Part shown: one piece after another, positions 26,505 to 36,800 of the stretch
How positions within the stretch are numbered: position 1 is the first letter of the stretch
Layout: each line of letters opens with the position of its first letter
Assembly: GCA_017647145.1 (NCBI GenBank)
Contig: JAGCLD010000004.1
Coordinates: 1 to 64,000 of the forward strand
Length of the DNA stretch: 64,000 nucleotides
DNA from: Paludibacteraceae bacterium
GTDB lineage: Bacteria > Bacteroidota > Bacteroidia > Bacteroidales > Paludibacteraceae
Direction: 5' to 3'
The notes under the pieces: model-generated
The model's database searches: none
What the model was told of the DNA's origin: nothing
The model's input: the letters and a program-made list of their open reading frames with translations, nothing else
Program-made: the position numbers and the translations under genes

Positions 26505-26547
26505 TCTGTAAAAAAAGTAATTATTCATTATTAAGTAAAGTATAATT

Positions 26548-27909
26548 ATGAAGAATACAATAAAAGCCTTCCTGCTTTCATTGGTTGCCCTCTTTAGCAT
26601 CAACTTCACCACATTGGCTCAAGATGCCGTAGCAGTGGAGGAAGTAGAAGTTACAGAGGCAGTAGCTGAAGTTGCGGCAGTAGCTGAAGCCCCTGCTGCT
26701 GATGCAGAAGCTATGGAAGAAGACATCCACCTTGGTCAGACTTTCGTTGATTTCTACCAAGGCATGGGATTGTATAAATTCTTTGATTTTGACAACGGAG
26801 GTTGGAAGTATCTCGTGATGCTCTGCATTGCATTTCTTCTCCTATATTTGGCAATTGTAAAAGAATTCGAACCCCTCTTGTTATTGCCAATCGCTTTCGG
26901 TATGTTGCTCACTAACTTACCTGGAGCCGGCATGTTCCATGAAGAATTGTTCAGTGGGGGTCATGTTCACTGGCAAGAATTTGCTAACGGTGCCGGATTG
27001 CTTGACTACCTCTACTTAGGAGTTAAGTTGGGTATTTATCCATGCTTGATATTCATTGGTGTTGGCGCAATGACTGACTTTGGTCCGCTCTTGGCTAATC
27101 CAAAGAGTCTCCTTTTGGGAGCAGCTGCTCAGCTCGGTATCTTTTTAGCATTCTTTGGTGCACGCCTTCTTGGCTTTGATGCAGCAGAAGCAGGTTCAAT
27201 CGGTATCATCGGTGGAGCTGATGGTCCAACCGCCATCTTCTTGACCAGTAAGTTGGCGCCTCACTTGTTAGGTCCTATTGCTGTAGCAGCTTATTCATAC
27301 ATGGCATTGGTACCGGTGATTCAACCACCTATCATGCGCTTGCTCACTACTAAAGAAGAACGCAACATTGTGATGAAACAAGTACGCTCTGTATCTAAGA
27401 AAGAGAAAATCATCTTCCCTATCTTAGTAGCTACAATCGTATCATTATTATTACCAGACGCAGCTGCTTTGATTGGTTGTTTGATGTTAGGTAATCTATT
27501 GAAAGAATGTGGTGTGACAGAACGTTTGTCAAAGACTGTTCAAAACGAATTGATGAACATCTGTACCATCTTCTTGGGTATCACTGTAGGAGCAACTGCT
27601 ACTGCCGACACATTCTTATCATGGGCAACCATCGGTATCTTGATTATGGGTATCTGTGCCTTCGCATTTGGTAGTGCAGGTGGCGTGTTGTTAGCTAAGT
27701 TTATGAACCTCTTCTTGAAAAACAAAATTAACCCGCTTATTGGTAGTGCAGGCGTATCTGCTGTTCCTATGGCAGCACGCGTTTCACAAACTATTGGTCA
27801 AGAAGAAAACCCAAGCAACTACTTATTAATGCACGCTATGGGTCCAAACGTGGCCGGTGTGATTGGTTCAGCAGTTGCAGCAGGTATTATGTTGAGCATG
27901 TTAGGATAA
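26548..27909 (+). CDS. mmdB: Na+-transporting methylmalonyl-CoA decarboxylase beta subunit (OadB family)
   Basis: 453 residues. An N-terminal hydrophobic segment resembling a signal peptide (1-24, ending TLAQ) and a Glu/Ala/Val-rich stretch (25-60) precede the usual OadB core of about ten membrane helices. Core motifs: [30 protein letters not shown] (Na+ site) and [11 protein letters not shown]. It decarboxylates carboxybiotin and exports Na+. Last gene of the operon, 43 bp after the carrier and followed by a terminator. Confidence 0.95.
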   Translation: MKNTIKAFLLSLVALFSINFTTLAQDAVAVEEVEVTEAVAEVAAVAEAPAADAEAMEEDIHLGQTFVDFYQGMGLYKFFDFDNGGWKYLVMLCIAFLLLYLAIVKEFEPLLLLPIAFGMLLTNLPGAGMFHEELFSGGHVHWQEFANGAGLLDYLYLGVKLGIYPCLIFIGVGAMTDFGPLLANPKSLLLGAAAQLGIFLAFFGARLLGFDAAEAGSIGIIGGADGPTAIFLTSKLAPHLLGPIAVAAYSYMALVPVIQPPIMRLLTTKEERNIVMKQVRSVSKKEKIIFPILVATIVSLLLPDAAALIGCLMLGNLLKECGVTERLSKTVQNELMNICTIFLGITVGATATADTFLSWATIGILIMGICAFAFGSAGGVLLAKFMNLFLKNKINPLIGSAGVSAVPMAARVSQTIGQEENPSNYLLMHAMGPNVAGVIGSAVAAGIMLSMLG

Positions 27910-27934
27910 TCATTCCTTATCCATCAATTAATAA

Positions 27935-27970
27935 AGCGAGTGTGTCACTTGATTGTGGCACACTCGTTTT
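27935..27970 (+). terminator. Terminator of the methylmalonyl-CoA decarboxylase operon
   Basis: CGAGTGTG (27937-27944) pairs with CACACTCG, followed by TTTTG. It is 26 bp after the mmdB stop. Confidence 0.8.
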
Positions 27971-28033
27971 GTATTGTAAGACGGAAATTATCTACTTGTT
28001 GTACATGCGGTATACTACTAACGACTCAGGTAT

Positions 28034-28064
28034 AAAAAAAGTGCATCAAGAAGTTGATGCACTT
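28034..28064 (-). terminator. Terminator of tRNA-Pro
   Basis: AAGTGCATCAA-GAAG-TTGATGCACTT hairpin; on the minus strand it is followed by a T-run (plus-strand A residues 28034-28040). It lies 12 bp after the tRNA 3' end. Confidence 0.8.
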
Positions 28065-28075
28065 ACCATTGATTG

Positions 28076-28150
28076 TCGGGATGACTGGATTCGAACCAGC
28101 GACCACTCGCCCCCCAGACGAGTACTCTAACCGGGCTGAGCTACATCCCG
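28076..28150 (-). tRNA. tRNA-Pro (GGG)
   Basis: 75-nt cloverleaf on the minus strand. Acceptor CGGGATG pairs with CATCCCG, discriminator A. The anticodon stem CTCGT/GCGAG holds loop CTGGGGG, giving anticodon GGG. The T loop reads TTCGAAT. CCA is not encoded. A minus-strand box TATCTTTGC (28171-28163) with an upstream TTG serves as promoter. Confidence 0.94.
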
Positions 28151-28324
28151 TTTTTAGCGGGTGCAAAGATAGGTAAAGTTTTTCAAAAACACAATAGCCC
28201 CACAAAAAGTCTTTAAGGCTGTAGCATTTTACAAAAAAGGAGTTATAAGGGTATTGCATGAATCGTTTATTTGCCGTACTTTTACCATGGAAAATTATTC
28301 GCTAATTTATTTTTTATCTTACGT

Positions 28325-29590
28325 ATGTTGTACTATTTATTCAACTATCTTGATCAGGTTTTTGACTTTCCGGGCGCAGGTATGTTTCAATACATATCTT
28401 TCAGAGCAACAGTGGCTTTTCTACTGGCGCTGCTCAGTTCCACATTGATTGGCAAACGCATTATTCTACTATTACAAAAACTACAAATAGGTGAAATAGT
28501 GCGTGATCTGAACCTTGAAGGTCAGATGCAAAAGAAAGGAACTCCGACAATGGGTGGCGTGATTATACTTTCATCCATTCTGATACCATGCCTGTTGGTG
28601 GGTCGTTTAGGAAATATATACATGATACTTCTTTTGGTAACCACCTTGTGGCTTGGTTTATTGGGCTTTGCGGATGATTACATAAAGGTGTTTAAAAAAG
28701 ACAAAAACGGACTGCATGGTAAGTTTAAAATCATTGGCCAAGTGGGTATAGGACTCATCGTCGGAATCACTCTGTTTTGTTCTCCGGCTGCCGTCATCAG
28801 AGAAAACATCGACAAACAAATCGACCAAGAACACCAAGTGGAGATAGTAAAATATGCCAAAGAGGACATAAAATCAACACAAACTACCATCCCATTTTTC
28901 AAGAACAACAACCTTGACTATGCCGACCTATTTACATGGGCCGGAGAAAATGCACAAACGCTTGGATGGATATTTTTTATTTTCGTAACCATCTTTGTTG
29001 TGACTGCTGTGTCCAACGGAGCAAATCTAACTGACGGATTGGACGGATTGGCCGCGGGCAGTTCTGCCATACAGGGTGTTGCACTTGGCATATTAGCTTA
29101 TATCTCCGGCAATGTGAAATATGCCGGCTATTTGAATGTGATGTACATTCCGGGCGCAGGCGAATTGGTGGTCTTCGCTGCTGCATTTATTGGTGCAACC
29201 ATTGGATTCTTGTGGTTCAATGCATATCCTGCACAAGTGTTTATGGGCGACACTGGTAGCCTTGCACTGGGTGGCATTATAGCAGTATTTGCAATTGCCA
29301 TTCACAAAGAATTGTTGATCCCTATCTTAAGTGGAGTATTTTTAGTAGAAAGCCTTTCTGTGATTATGCAGACAACATATTTCCGCTATACCAAGAAAAA
29401 GACCGGAGAGGGGCGGCGTATATTTAAGATGTCACCTCTGCATCATCACTACCAAAAACCAGGCGGACAAATCAGTGCATTGATCCAAAGACCACTTCAG
29501 GCGATTCCCGAAAATAAGATTACTGTACGTTTTTGGCTCATTGGATTACTACTGGCTGCCATTGCCATTTTAACCCTTAAAATCAGATAA
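28325..29590 (+). CDS. mraY: Phospho-N-acetylmuramoyl-pentapeptide transferase
   Basis: 421 residues from the ATG at 28325 ([11 protein letters not shown]); an earlier in-frame ATG at 28271 adds a non-conserved leader. About ten membrane helices. Motifs: [17 protein letters not shown] (catalytic Asp pair), [10 protein letters not shown] and the C-terminal [10 protein letters not shown]. MraY links UDP-MurNAc-pentapeptide to undecaprenyl phosphate, forming lipid I. It is 6 bp before murD. In many bacteria the two belong to the dcw cluster, but here ftsW, murG and others do not follow. Confidence 0.96.
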   Translation: MLYYLFNYLDQVFDFPGAGMFQYISFRATVAFLLALLSSTLIGKRIILLLQKLQIGEIVRDLNLEGQMQKKGTPTMGGVIILSSILIPCLLVGRLGNIYMILLLVTTLWLGLLGFADDYIKVFKKDKNGLHGKFKIIGQVGIGLIVGITLFCSPAAVIRENIDKQIDQEHQVEIVKYAKEDIKSTQTTIPFFKNNNLDYADLFTWAGENAQTLGWIFFIFVTIFVVTAVSNGANLTDGLDGLAAGSSAIQGVALGILAYISGNVKYAGYLNVMYIPGAGELVVFAAAFIGATIGFLWFNAYPAQVFMGDTGSLALGGIIAVFAIAIHKELLIPILSGVFLVESLSVIMQTTYFRYTKKKTGEGRRIFKMSPLHHHYQKPGGQISALIQRPLQAIPENKITVRFWLIGLLLAAIAILTLKIR

Positions 29591-29596
29591 TAAGAC

Positions 29597-30937
29597 ATGA
29601 AACGTTTAGTTGTATTAGGAGCAGGCGAGAGTGGTAGCGGTGCAGCTGTGCTTGCCAAGATGAAAGGTTATGATGTCTTTGTTTCTGACAAGGGCAGCAT
29701 TAAAGACGAATATAAGGCCTTGCTTAATCAGCACAACATTGAGTGGGAAGAATTACAACACAGCGAAGATAAAATCATGAATGCTGATGAAGTAGTAAAG
29801 AGTCCGGGCATTCCCGACACTGCGCCACTCATCCAACACTTAAAAACAAAAGGAACTCCAATCATTTCGGAAATTGAATTTGCCGCACGCTACACGAATG
29901 CCAAGATGATTTGCATCACAGGAAGTAATGGCAAAACCACCACCACCACCTTAGTGTTTGAAATACTCAAAAACGCAGGTCTGAACGTATCATTAGCCGG
30001 CAATATTGGAAGAAGCCTCGCATTGCAAGTGGCGTGTGAAGAACATGACTATTATGTGATAGAGTTGAGTAGTTTTCAGTTAGACAACATGTATGAGTTT
30101 AAAGCAGATATTGCCATCTTACTCAACATTACACCCGACCACCTGGATAGATACAACTATGAGTTCCAAAATTATGTGAATGCAAAGTTTCGCATCACGC
30201 AAAACCAAACCCCCAATGATGCCTTTATTTACTGGGCTGGCGACCCTGTAATCAGCGACCAACTAAAGAAACTGCGTCTCAAGGCAACATTATATCCATT
30301 TGGCGACAAAAACGACGGACATAACATCGCCTACTTAGATAATGAATACCTGATTTTTAGCCAACCCAACGAATATCAACCATTGGCCATCCCAACAGAG
30401 GAATTAGCACTCAAAGGAAAGCATAATTCCTACAACAGCATGGCTGCCGGAATTGCCGCACGCATTCTTCACATCAAGAAAGAAGATATTAGAGACTCGC
30501 TGAATAGTTTTGCTGGCGTAGAACACCGTCTCGAATATGTCGCAACCGTTCGGAATGTACGCTTCGTGAATGACTCAAAAGCCACTAACGTTAATTCATG
30601 CTGGTATGCATTAGAAAGCATGCGAACCCCCACTGTGCTCATAGTCGGTGGTACTGACAAAGGAAATGACTACAGCGAGATTGACGAATTAGTGAAAGAA
30701 AAAGTACACACCATCGTATATTTAGGACTCGACAACGACAAATTACACCAACATTTCGACAGCTTAGTCCCCCACGTGATAGACACACACGACATAGAAA
30801 CCGCCGTTAAAGAAGCATATAACGCAGCCAAGGAAGGAGACACCGTATTATTGTCACCATGCTGCGCAAGCTTCGACCTGTTTAAGAACTACGAAGACAG
30901 AGGTCGTCAATTCAAACAATGCGTGAAGGCTCTATGA
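29597..30937 (+). CDS. murD: UDP-N-acetylmuramoylalanine-D-glutamate ligase
   Basis: 446 residues. N-terminal Rossmann-like domain (VLGAGESGSGAA), ATP-binding CITGSNGKTTTTTLVF (about 110-125), and Mur-ligase motifs such as LNITPDHLDRY and VNDSKATN. It adds D-Glu to UDP-MurNAc-L-Ala. It overlaps by 4 bp (ATGA) with the following thioesterase gene, which is not a cell wall gene. Confidence 0.96.
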   Translation: MKRLVVLGAGESGSGAAVLAKMKGYDVFVSDKGSIKDEYKALLNQHNIEWEELQHSEDKIMNADEVVKSPGIPDTAPLIQHLKTKGTPIISEIEFAARYTNAKMICITGSNGKTTTTTLVFEILKNAGLNVSLAGNIGRSLALQVACEEHDYYVIELSSFQLDNMYEFKADIAILLNITPDHLDRYNYEFQNYVNAKFRITQNQTPNDAFIYWAGDPVISDQLKKLRLKATLYPFGDKNDGHNIAYLDNEYLIFSQPNEYQPLAIPTEELALKGKHNSYNSMAAGIAARILHIKKEDIRDSLNSFAGVEHRLEYVATVRNVRFVNDSKATNVNSCWYALESMRTPTVLIVGGTDKGNDYSEIDELVKEKVHTIVYLGLDNDKLHQHFDSLVPHVIDTHDIETAVKEAYNAAKEGDTVLLSPCCASFDLFKNYEDRGRQFKQCVKAL

Positions 30938-31440
30938 GAAGACTGACAAACCCATGGGCAGACGTGGAAGGCTACTATTGTTTTGGGTGCGCTCCCAACA
31001 ATAGCCAAGGAGTAAAGATGGAATTTTATGAAGACGGAGATGAAATTATTTCCGTGTGGCAACCACAATCCGCATTTCAAGGCTGGCTAAACACACTTCA
31101 TGGAGGAATACATTCCGTCTTATTAGACGAAATTTGCGCATGGGTAGTATTACGTAAATTACAAACCACCGGAGTCACCAGCCGGATGGAAACACGATTC
31201 AAAAAACCTGTCTCCACACAAGATAAATACGTGATACTGCGCGCACAGATAGTGTCACAAAGAAGAAACCTTGTAGAAATCAAGGCCACCCTTCAAAACT
31301 CACAAGGCGACCTGTGCTCGGAAGCCACATGTCAATACTTCACTTTCCCAAAAGAAAAAGCTGCAGAAATGTTTTTTAGAGAGTGCTTGCCCGTAGGTCA
31401 AGATGTCAGCATAGAAGAAGTTATCGAAAAGCTATCTTAG
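30934..31440 (+). CDS. PaaI-type hotdog-fold thioesterase
   Basis: 168 residues from the ATG that overlaps the murD stop; an ATG 15 bp earlier is also possible. It starts MRRLTNPWADVEGYYCFGC. The hotdog core includes FQGWLNTLHGGIHSVLLDE (about 48-66), matching the HGG..a.lDe signature of PaaI/YdiI thioesterases. It should hydrolyse acyl-CoA thioesters; the substrate is unknown. ATGA overlap suggests coupling to murD translation. It converges with a second thioesterase at 31455. Confidence 0.85.
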   Translation: MRRLTNPWADVEGYYCFGCAPNNSQGVKMEFYEDGDEIISVWQPQSAFQGWLNTLHGGIHSVLLDEICAWVVLRKLQTTGVTSRMETRFKKPVSTQDKYVILRAQIVSQRRNLVEIKATLQNSQGDLCSEATCQYFTFPKEKAAEMFFRECLPVGQDVSIEEVIEKLS

Positions 31441-31454
31441 AAAGCAGACTCCCC

Positions 31455-31877
31455 CTAGAAAGCATGTTCTTCATACTCCTCAATAGACTGACGCCATTTT
31501 TCAGAAATTGGCTTAGTGCAATTATTTTTAAAGTCAAAGCCAACCATCACCGTACGGCAAACACATTTTTCTTGCCCCGTATTCATGTCAACAATGCGCT
31601 GTTTGAGGGAGAAACTTTTGTTCCCGATTGAATCAACACGCGTTTGTACAGCTATTTCATCGGTCAGAAAAACAGGAGCTATAAAATCCACATCAATGTG
31701 TGCTACCACAATATCCACATCTTTTTGTTCTACCTTTTCCCCCTTATTAATCGTTTGAAAATAAGCTGTTTTCCCCAAGTCATAAAAAGACAAATAAACA
31801 GAATTATTAACATGCCCTAAGGCATCGGTGTCATTAAAACGAAGTTGTACCGGAATACTATGTTTGTATTTTTCCAT
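31455..31877 (-). CDS. 4HBT-type acyl-CoA thioesterase
   Basis: 140 residues from the ATG at 31877; a frame from 31934 would include the promoter. The N-terminal RFNDTDALGHVNNSVYLSFY (about 12-31) is the 4-hydroxybenzoyl-CoA thioesterase/YbgC active-site signature with catalytic Asp. The substrate is uncertain. Its promoter region is the first copy of the 83-bp repeat array (TATCTTTG at 31911-31904 on the minus strand). Confidence 0.88.
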   Translation of the reverse strand: MEKYKHSIPVQLRFNDTDALGHVNNSVYLSFYDLGKTAYFQTINKGEKVEQKDVDIVVAHIDVDFIAPVFLTDEIAVQTRVDSIGNKSFSLKQRIVDMNTGQEKCVCRTVMVGFDFKNNCTKPISEKWRQSIEEYEEHAF

Positions 31878-31904
31878 AAAAGTTGGCTTATATTTCAATA
31901 GGAC

Positions 31905-32270
31905 AAAGATAGTGCAAGGTGAGCGAAGAAGCAAAAAAAATAAACTTGTTTAATTTTTTGATAATTCCGAACCGCAGCCTATCTTATCCAAAGATAGTGC
32001 AAGGTGAGCGAAGAAGCAAAAAATAAACTTGTTTAATTTTTTGATAATTACGAACCGCAGCCTATCTTATCCAAAGATAGTGCAAGGTGAGCGAAGAAGC
32101 AAAAAATAAACTTGTTTAATTTTTTGATAATTACGAACCGCAGCCTATCTTATCCAAAGATACAAACAAATGAGCGAGAAATATCAAGCTTGCTTGAATA
32201 TTTTTCACAGCGAATGCAGCCTATCTTATCTAAAGATACCACAAGGTGAGCGAAGAAGCAAAAATAACCC
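31905..32270 (-). repeat. Tandem 83-bp promoter-bearing repeat array
   Basis: Copies start at AAAGAT 31905 (85 bp), 31990 (83 bp), 32073 (83 bp), 32156 (76 bp, divergent) and 32232 (partial). The second and third are almost identical. Read on the minus strand, copies 1-3 carry TTTTTTGC, then about 19 bp, then TATCTTTG, i.e. a -33/-7 Bacteroidota promoter; copy 5 has TATCTTTA and copy 4 keeps only the -7 box. The array points at the thioesterase gene at 31455-31877. Copy 4 contains TCAAGCTTGCTTGA, which recurs at 45542. Confidence 0.85.
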
Positions 32271-32280
32271 ACCAAACAGC

Positions 32281-32368
32281 AAGCATCCTCGCGACCACTC
32301 CGCGACCATCTCGGGACCACTAGATACAAAACAGATAGGAAGAAGAACCCAAACAGATAAGCAGACGA
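32281..32368 (-). repeat. 11-bp periodic repeat, locus 3 (inverted)
   Basis: Eight 11-mers in register on the plus strand: AAGCATCCTCG, CGACCACTCCG, CGACCATCTCG, GGACCACTAGA, TACAAAACAGA, TAGGAAGAAGA, ACCCAAACAGA, TAAGCAGACGA. It is the reverse complement of the same family at 19134. The remaining gap to rex (32369-32563) holds CAGACACCAATAAA (32387-32400), also found at 52028, and the rex -7 box. Confidence 0.7.
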
Positions 32369-32492
32369 CAACTATATGGTTTCAGTCAGACACCAATAAA
32401 TATTTTTCACCAAACTAATTTCACACCGCTATTCTATAACGAAAAATGCATTGAACCAACAAAATAATAGTATTTTATTGCAAGAAAATATG

Positions 32493-32501
32493 TAATTTTG
32501 C
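32493..32501 (+). promoter_or_regulatory. -7 box of the rex operon
   Basis: TAATTTTGC matches TAnnTTTGC. A TTG that could open a longer rex frame (32498) lies within this box, so the ATG at 32564 is the likely start. Confidence 0.6.
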
Positions 32502-32563
32502 AGTTTAATAAAACAACTAATGCAGTCAAACCATCTGCAGATAGACACGAGAAACAGCATCTT

Positions 32564-33229
32564 ATGGTCACACCGGACAAACATCACAACATACCAGAGC
32601 CAACACTACGCAGACTACCGTGGTACTTAGCCTATGCCAAACTCATCGATGGCCAAGGAGAACAACACCTGTCTTCTACACAAATCGCTCGAAACATTGC
32701 GGTTGACTCTTCAGTGGTGGCAAAAGACCTATCCTACGTCGCTATCAAAGGACGTACAAAGGTGGGCTATGTAGTTAAGGACTTGATTGCTGTCTTAGAT
32801 GACTTTCTTGGATTCACCAATACTCATCGCGCATTTTTATTTGGAGTAGGAAGTTTAGGAGGCTCACTTCTACATGATTCCGGTCTCACACAATTTGGAC
32901 TAAACATAGTAGCCGGTTTTGACGCAAAATATGAATTATCAGGAACAAGCATCAACCACACGCCCATCCATCATATTGACCGGTTCATGGAACTGCAGTC
33001 CAAGATGAACGTAGAGATTGGCGTACTGGCAGTTCCGGTTGAACACGCACAAAACGTAGCCGACCTAATGGTAAAGGGAGGAATTAAGGCCATATGGAAC
33101 TTCACGCCATTCCGCATACGCGTGCCGGAGAATATCGTTGTGCAAAACACATCTATTTATGCACATTTAGCAGTAATGTTTAACCGCCTGGCAGAACTAA
33201 GCCATAAAGATGCCACCACTAAACCATAG
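32564..33229 (+). CDS. rex: Redox-sensing transcriptional repressor Rex
   Basis: 221 residues. The N-terminal winged helix has PEPTLRRLPWYLAYAK and STQIARNIAVDSSVVAKDLSY. The NAD(H)-binding Rossmann domain begins FLFGVGSLGGSLL (about 92-104), and the C-terminal domain-swapped helix is YAHLAVMFNRLAE. Rex senses the NADH/NAD+ ratio and represses fermentative and respiratory genes. It is 12 bp before the FAH gene and in line with porU and porV, so redox state might affect expression of this unit if Rex controls itself. No obvious Rex operator was seen. Confidence 0.94.
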   Translation: MVTPDKHHNIPEPTLRRLPWYLAYAKLIDGQGEQHLSSTQIARNIAVDSSVVAKDLSYVAIKGRTKVGYVVKDLIAVLDDFLGFTNTHRAFLFGVGSLGGSLLHDSGLTQFGLNIVAGFDAKYELSGTSINHTPIHHIDRFMELQSKMNVEIGVLAVPVEHAQNVADLMVKGGIKAIWNFTPFRIRVPENIVVQNTSIYAHLAVMFNRLAELSHKDATTKP

Positions 33230-33241
33230 GAGCAATTAATT

Positions 33242-33853
33242 ATGAAAATTATCTGCGTAGGCTTAAATTATGCCAATCATATAGAAGAGTTTAACTCTAA
33301 ACGTCCGAATGAACCGGTAATCTTTTTCAAACCGGATTCTGCCATTTTACGAGAAAACAAACCCTTCTACATCCCTGACTTCACACAACAATTAGACTAC
33401 GAACTTGAACTTGTAGTGCGCATTAACCGCTTGGGAAAAAACATCAGCGAACGATTTGCTCATCGCTATTATGACAGCGTAGCATTAGGAATTGACCTCA
33501 CTGCGCGCGATTTACAACGCACCGCACGCGCAGCAGGCCATCCATGGGCACTAAGCAAAGGGTTTGATGGTTCAGCCGTGTTGAGCGAATTTATCCCTTT
33601 AAGCAACACACAAGGCATAAACAACATACATTTTCACCTAGAGAAGAATGGCGTCACCGTACAACAAGGATACTCAGGAGACATGTTATTCAAAGTAGAT
33701 CAACTCATTGAATACATCAGCAAATACATATCACTGAAAATTGGCGACCTTATTTACACAGGCACTCCTGCCGGAGTTGGAAGCCTTGCGGTTGGCGATC
33801 AACTGAAAGGCTACATAGAAGATGAAAAACTAATCGATTTTCAAATCAGGTAA
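33242..33853 (+). CDS. Fumarylacetoacetate hydrolase (FAH)-family protein
   Basis: 203 residues, the short one-domain form. Motifs: KIICVGLNYANHIEEF, PVIFFKPDSA, the metal-binding YELELVV (ExE) near 60, GIDLTARDLQ, and the closing LIYTGTPAGVG. Such proteins cleave or hydrate acylpyruvates and other 2-oxo acids with Mg2+. The exact substrate is unknown. It lies 12 bp after rex and 7 bp before porU. Confidence 0.9.
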   Translation: MKIICVGLNYANHIEEFNSKRPNEPVIFFKPDSAILRENKPFYIPDFTQQLDYELELVVRINRLGKNISERFAHRYYDSVALGIDLTARDLQRTARAAGHPWALSKGFDGSAVLSEFIPLSNTQGINNIHFHLEKNGVTVQQGYSGDMLFKVDQLIEYISKYISLKIGDLIYTGTPAGVGSLAVGDQLKGYIEDEKLIDFQIR

Positions 33854-33860
33854 AACAAGC

Positions 33861-36800
33861 ATGCCCATCTTAACATCAAAGAAATATCAACTTTTATGGC
33901 TCTTCTGCTTGGTATTTTTGCCATTACAAGCTAAGACATTCACCAAACAGATTGAATGGACCACATGCGAGCGACTGACTGATAGCATTCGCACGCATGT
34001 GATGAGTTTTGCCGACGCACTCTATAATGAACACTCGCTCCCCATCTGTCAACACGAGTGGACAAATAGTCCAAACCGCAATGAATACACCATCCAAACT
34101 CTTTCGTCTGAAATAGTTCCACAAGAATTTATCAACAGCATTGATACGGCAACCTTAGGGACATCACCCGAATTACAACTTGAAAACAACGATGGAACAA
34201 CCATTATAAATGTAGTACCCTTCTTCAAGGAGAATGGCAAAATAAAACGACTAACTCACTATCAAATAGATGCCACTGAAGCTCGCAACACAAATAACTC
34301 TAATCTGCCACGTCATCAGTATAAAGAAAAATCCATTCTTGCATCAGGAAGTTTTGTCAAAATACGTGTTCCGAATAGCGGTATCTACAAGTTAACTTAT
34401 GAAGAACTATCTTCGTGGGGACTAAATCCTGCGCAGATTCGCATCTTTGGCTATGGGGGTGCCGTGCTAAATGAAAACTTTAACTCAGATCGTATAGATG
34501 ATTTGCCGGAAGTACCTTTCTACATCCACAAAGGCAGTGACAACACATTTGGAAAAGGCGACTACATATTGTTTCATGCACAAGGACCGGTTAGTTGGAG
34601 CTACTTGCCCAACAAATTCACCTACACCCACAGCATGAATACCTACTCCACACACGGATATTACTTCATCACATCTGATGCAAGCACAGGCAAACATCTC
34701 AATGAGGTTGCTTCCGCTGTCATCAACCCGGAGACCACACATTTAGTCAACACTTTTGACGACTATCAACTCCACGAACAAGAAGTGTTCAATGCATTAG
34801 ACCCAACAGGGTCAAATGGAGGCGGACAAGCATTCTTTGGCGAACAATTAAATAGTGGCAACACCTCCTTTAGCACAAGCTTCACATTTCCTAATATCGT
34901 GGAAGGCGCTGTGGGTAAAATAAAAACCCAATTAGCGGCTGCTTCCACCATTGCAGCGTCTCATTTCTCACTCACATTCAATGGTCAACAAGAAAAAACC
35001 ATTACGGTAAGCGCAATGCAACCCAGCATTTATGTAAAAGGAATCTTAAGCACCAACACCCACAATTTTAATCTTACACACAATAAAATCGACATAACAC
35101 TTCAAGCTGACCTACCGTCTGACGGAAAGGCTTATCTCAATTACATCGAAATGCACATACCCCGCCAACTGATTATGTCGGGAGATGCAATGTATTTTAG
35201 AACCAAAGCCAACATCGGTTCGGGTAAAGACAACTGCTATACACTTCAAAACGCCTCCCCTGATGTACACATATGGAATATCACACATCTGGATTCCATC
35301 TATCGAGTACCGGTTATATACAGCAATAACACTGTAAAATTCATAGGCTCAACAGATGAATTGCAACAATATGTTGCCGTTCGCACTTCATCAAGTCAAT
35401 TTAACACACCGGAATTTGTTGGTCATATTAATCCGCAAAACCTACACGCTCTTAAAAATATAGAATATGTCATTATATGCCCGGAGGCATTTCGCAGTGA
35501 AGCTGAACGCTTAGCCATGACACATGAAGAGCAAGATGGCCTGTCATGGATGGTAGTAAGCGACGAAGAAGTGTACAATGAATTTTCCTCCGGAACTCCT
35601 GATGCAAGTGCCTATCGTTGGTTTATGAAAATGCTTTATGACCGACATTTAGCAGGTATCTCTTCGGTTGCACCCCGATATTTATTACTCATGGGAGACG
35701 GCACTTTTGACAACCGAAAACTATTGCACAATTCAGGACCTAACACTTTATTATCCTATCAGTCGGCACTCAACATCATGGATGAAACATTTGCTTATCC
35801 AACAGATGACTATTTTGGATTTCTGGATGATACTGAGGACACAGAATTTAAAGAAACACACATGTTTGTCCGCTTGGGCATAGGCCGACTACCTGTTTCC
35901 ACTGTAGAGCAAGCACGTGATGTAGTCAACAAGTTGATTACATACATGCAAGACAATCAACAAGGAAATTGGCGCAGTCAACTTTGCTTCTTGGCAGATG
36001 ATGGCGACAGAGCTGACCACATGATTAGTGCTAACAGAATTGCTGACACAATCAGTGTGCGTCAACCCAACTATCTCATAAACAAAATTATATTAGACTC
36101 ATACTTGCAAGAAGTAACTGCTGCTGGAGAAACCTACCCCATAGCAAAAAACAAGTTTGACAATCAACTTAGAAACGGATTGTTATACCTCTGTTACATG
36201 GGACATGGAAGTCCTAACGCCATCACCAATGAAAACATGATGACCCTCGAAAGCATCAACAATATGCGCAACGAATACTATGGTGTATGGGGATTTGGAA
36301 CATGTAGTTTCTCTCATTGGGATGCCCAAACAATTTCTGCAGGCGAAGCGGCAGTCCTTAATCCACTAGGGGGCGCCATAGGAGTCTTCTCTGCTGCTCG
36401 AACCGTATACGCTGATGCCAACGAACGCCTATTGATGGAATTCAGCAAAAACTTATTCAAAAAAGAAAATGGCAAATATATTCGTATCGGAGATGTGGTG
36501 CGCCTTGCCAAAAACGCACCGAATAGAGAAGCCAACCGCATGGCATATCTCTATCTGGGTGACCCGGCATTACGCATAGCTCACCCCACCCCCTACACAG
36601 TACAAACCGACACAATCAATGCTCATCCTGCACATACCATCGACACATTAAGAGCTTTGTCTGTCAATACTATTAAAGGCAGTATTATTAATGATGAGGG
36701 CCACATAGTAAAAGATTTCAACGGCAAAACATTCGTTACCATCTTTGACAAAGAACAAAAACTCACTACCCTCAACAACCACAACGAAGAATCTGCAGCC

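Noticed and set aside
27942-28130. 62-codon plus-strand frame overlapping tRNA-Pro
   Set aside because: It runs through the operon terminator and the complement of a well-formed tRNA; no family resemblance.
31905-32270. CRISPR array
   Set aside because: Repeat units are contiguous 83-bp copies without unique spacers, and no cas genes are nearby.
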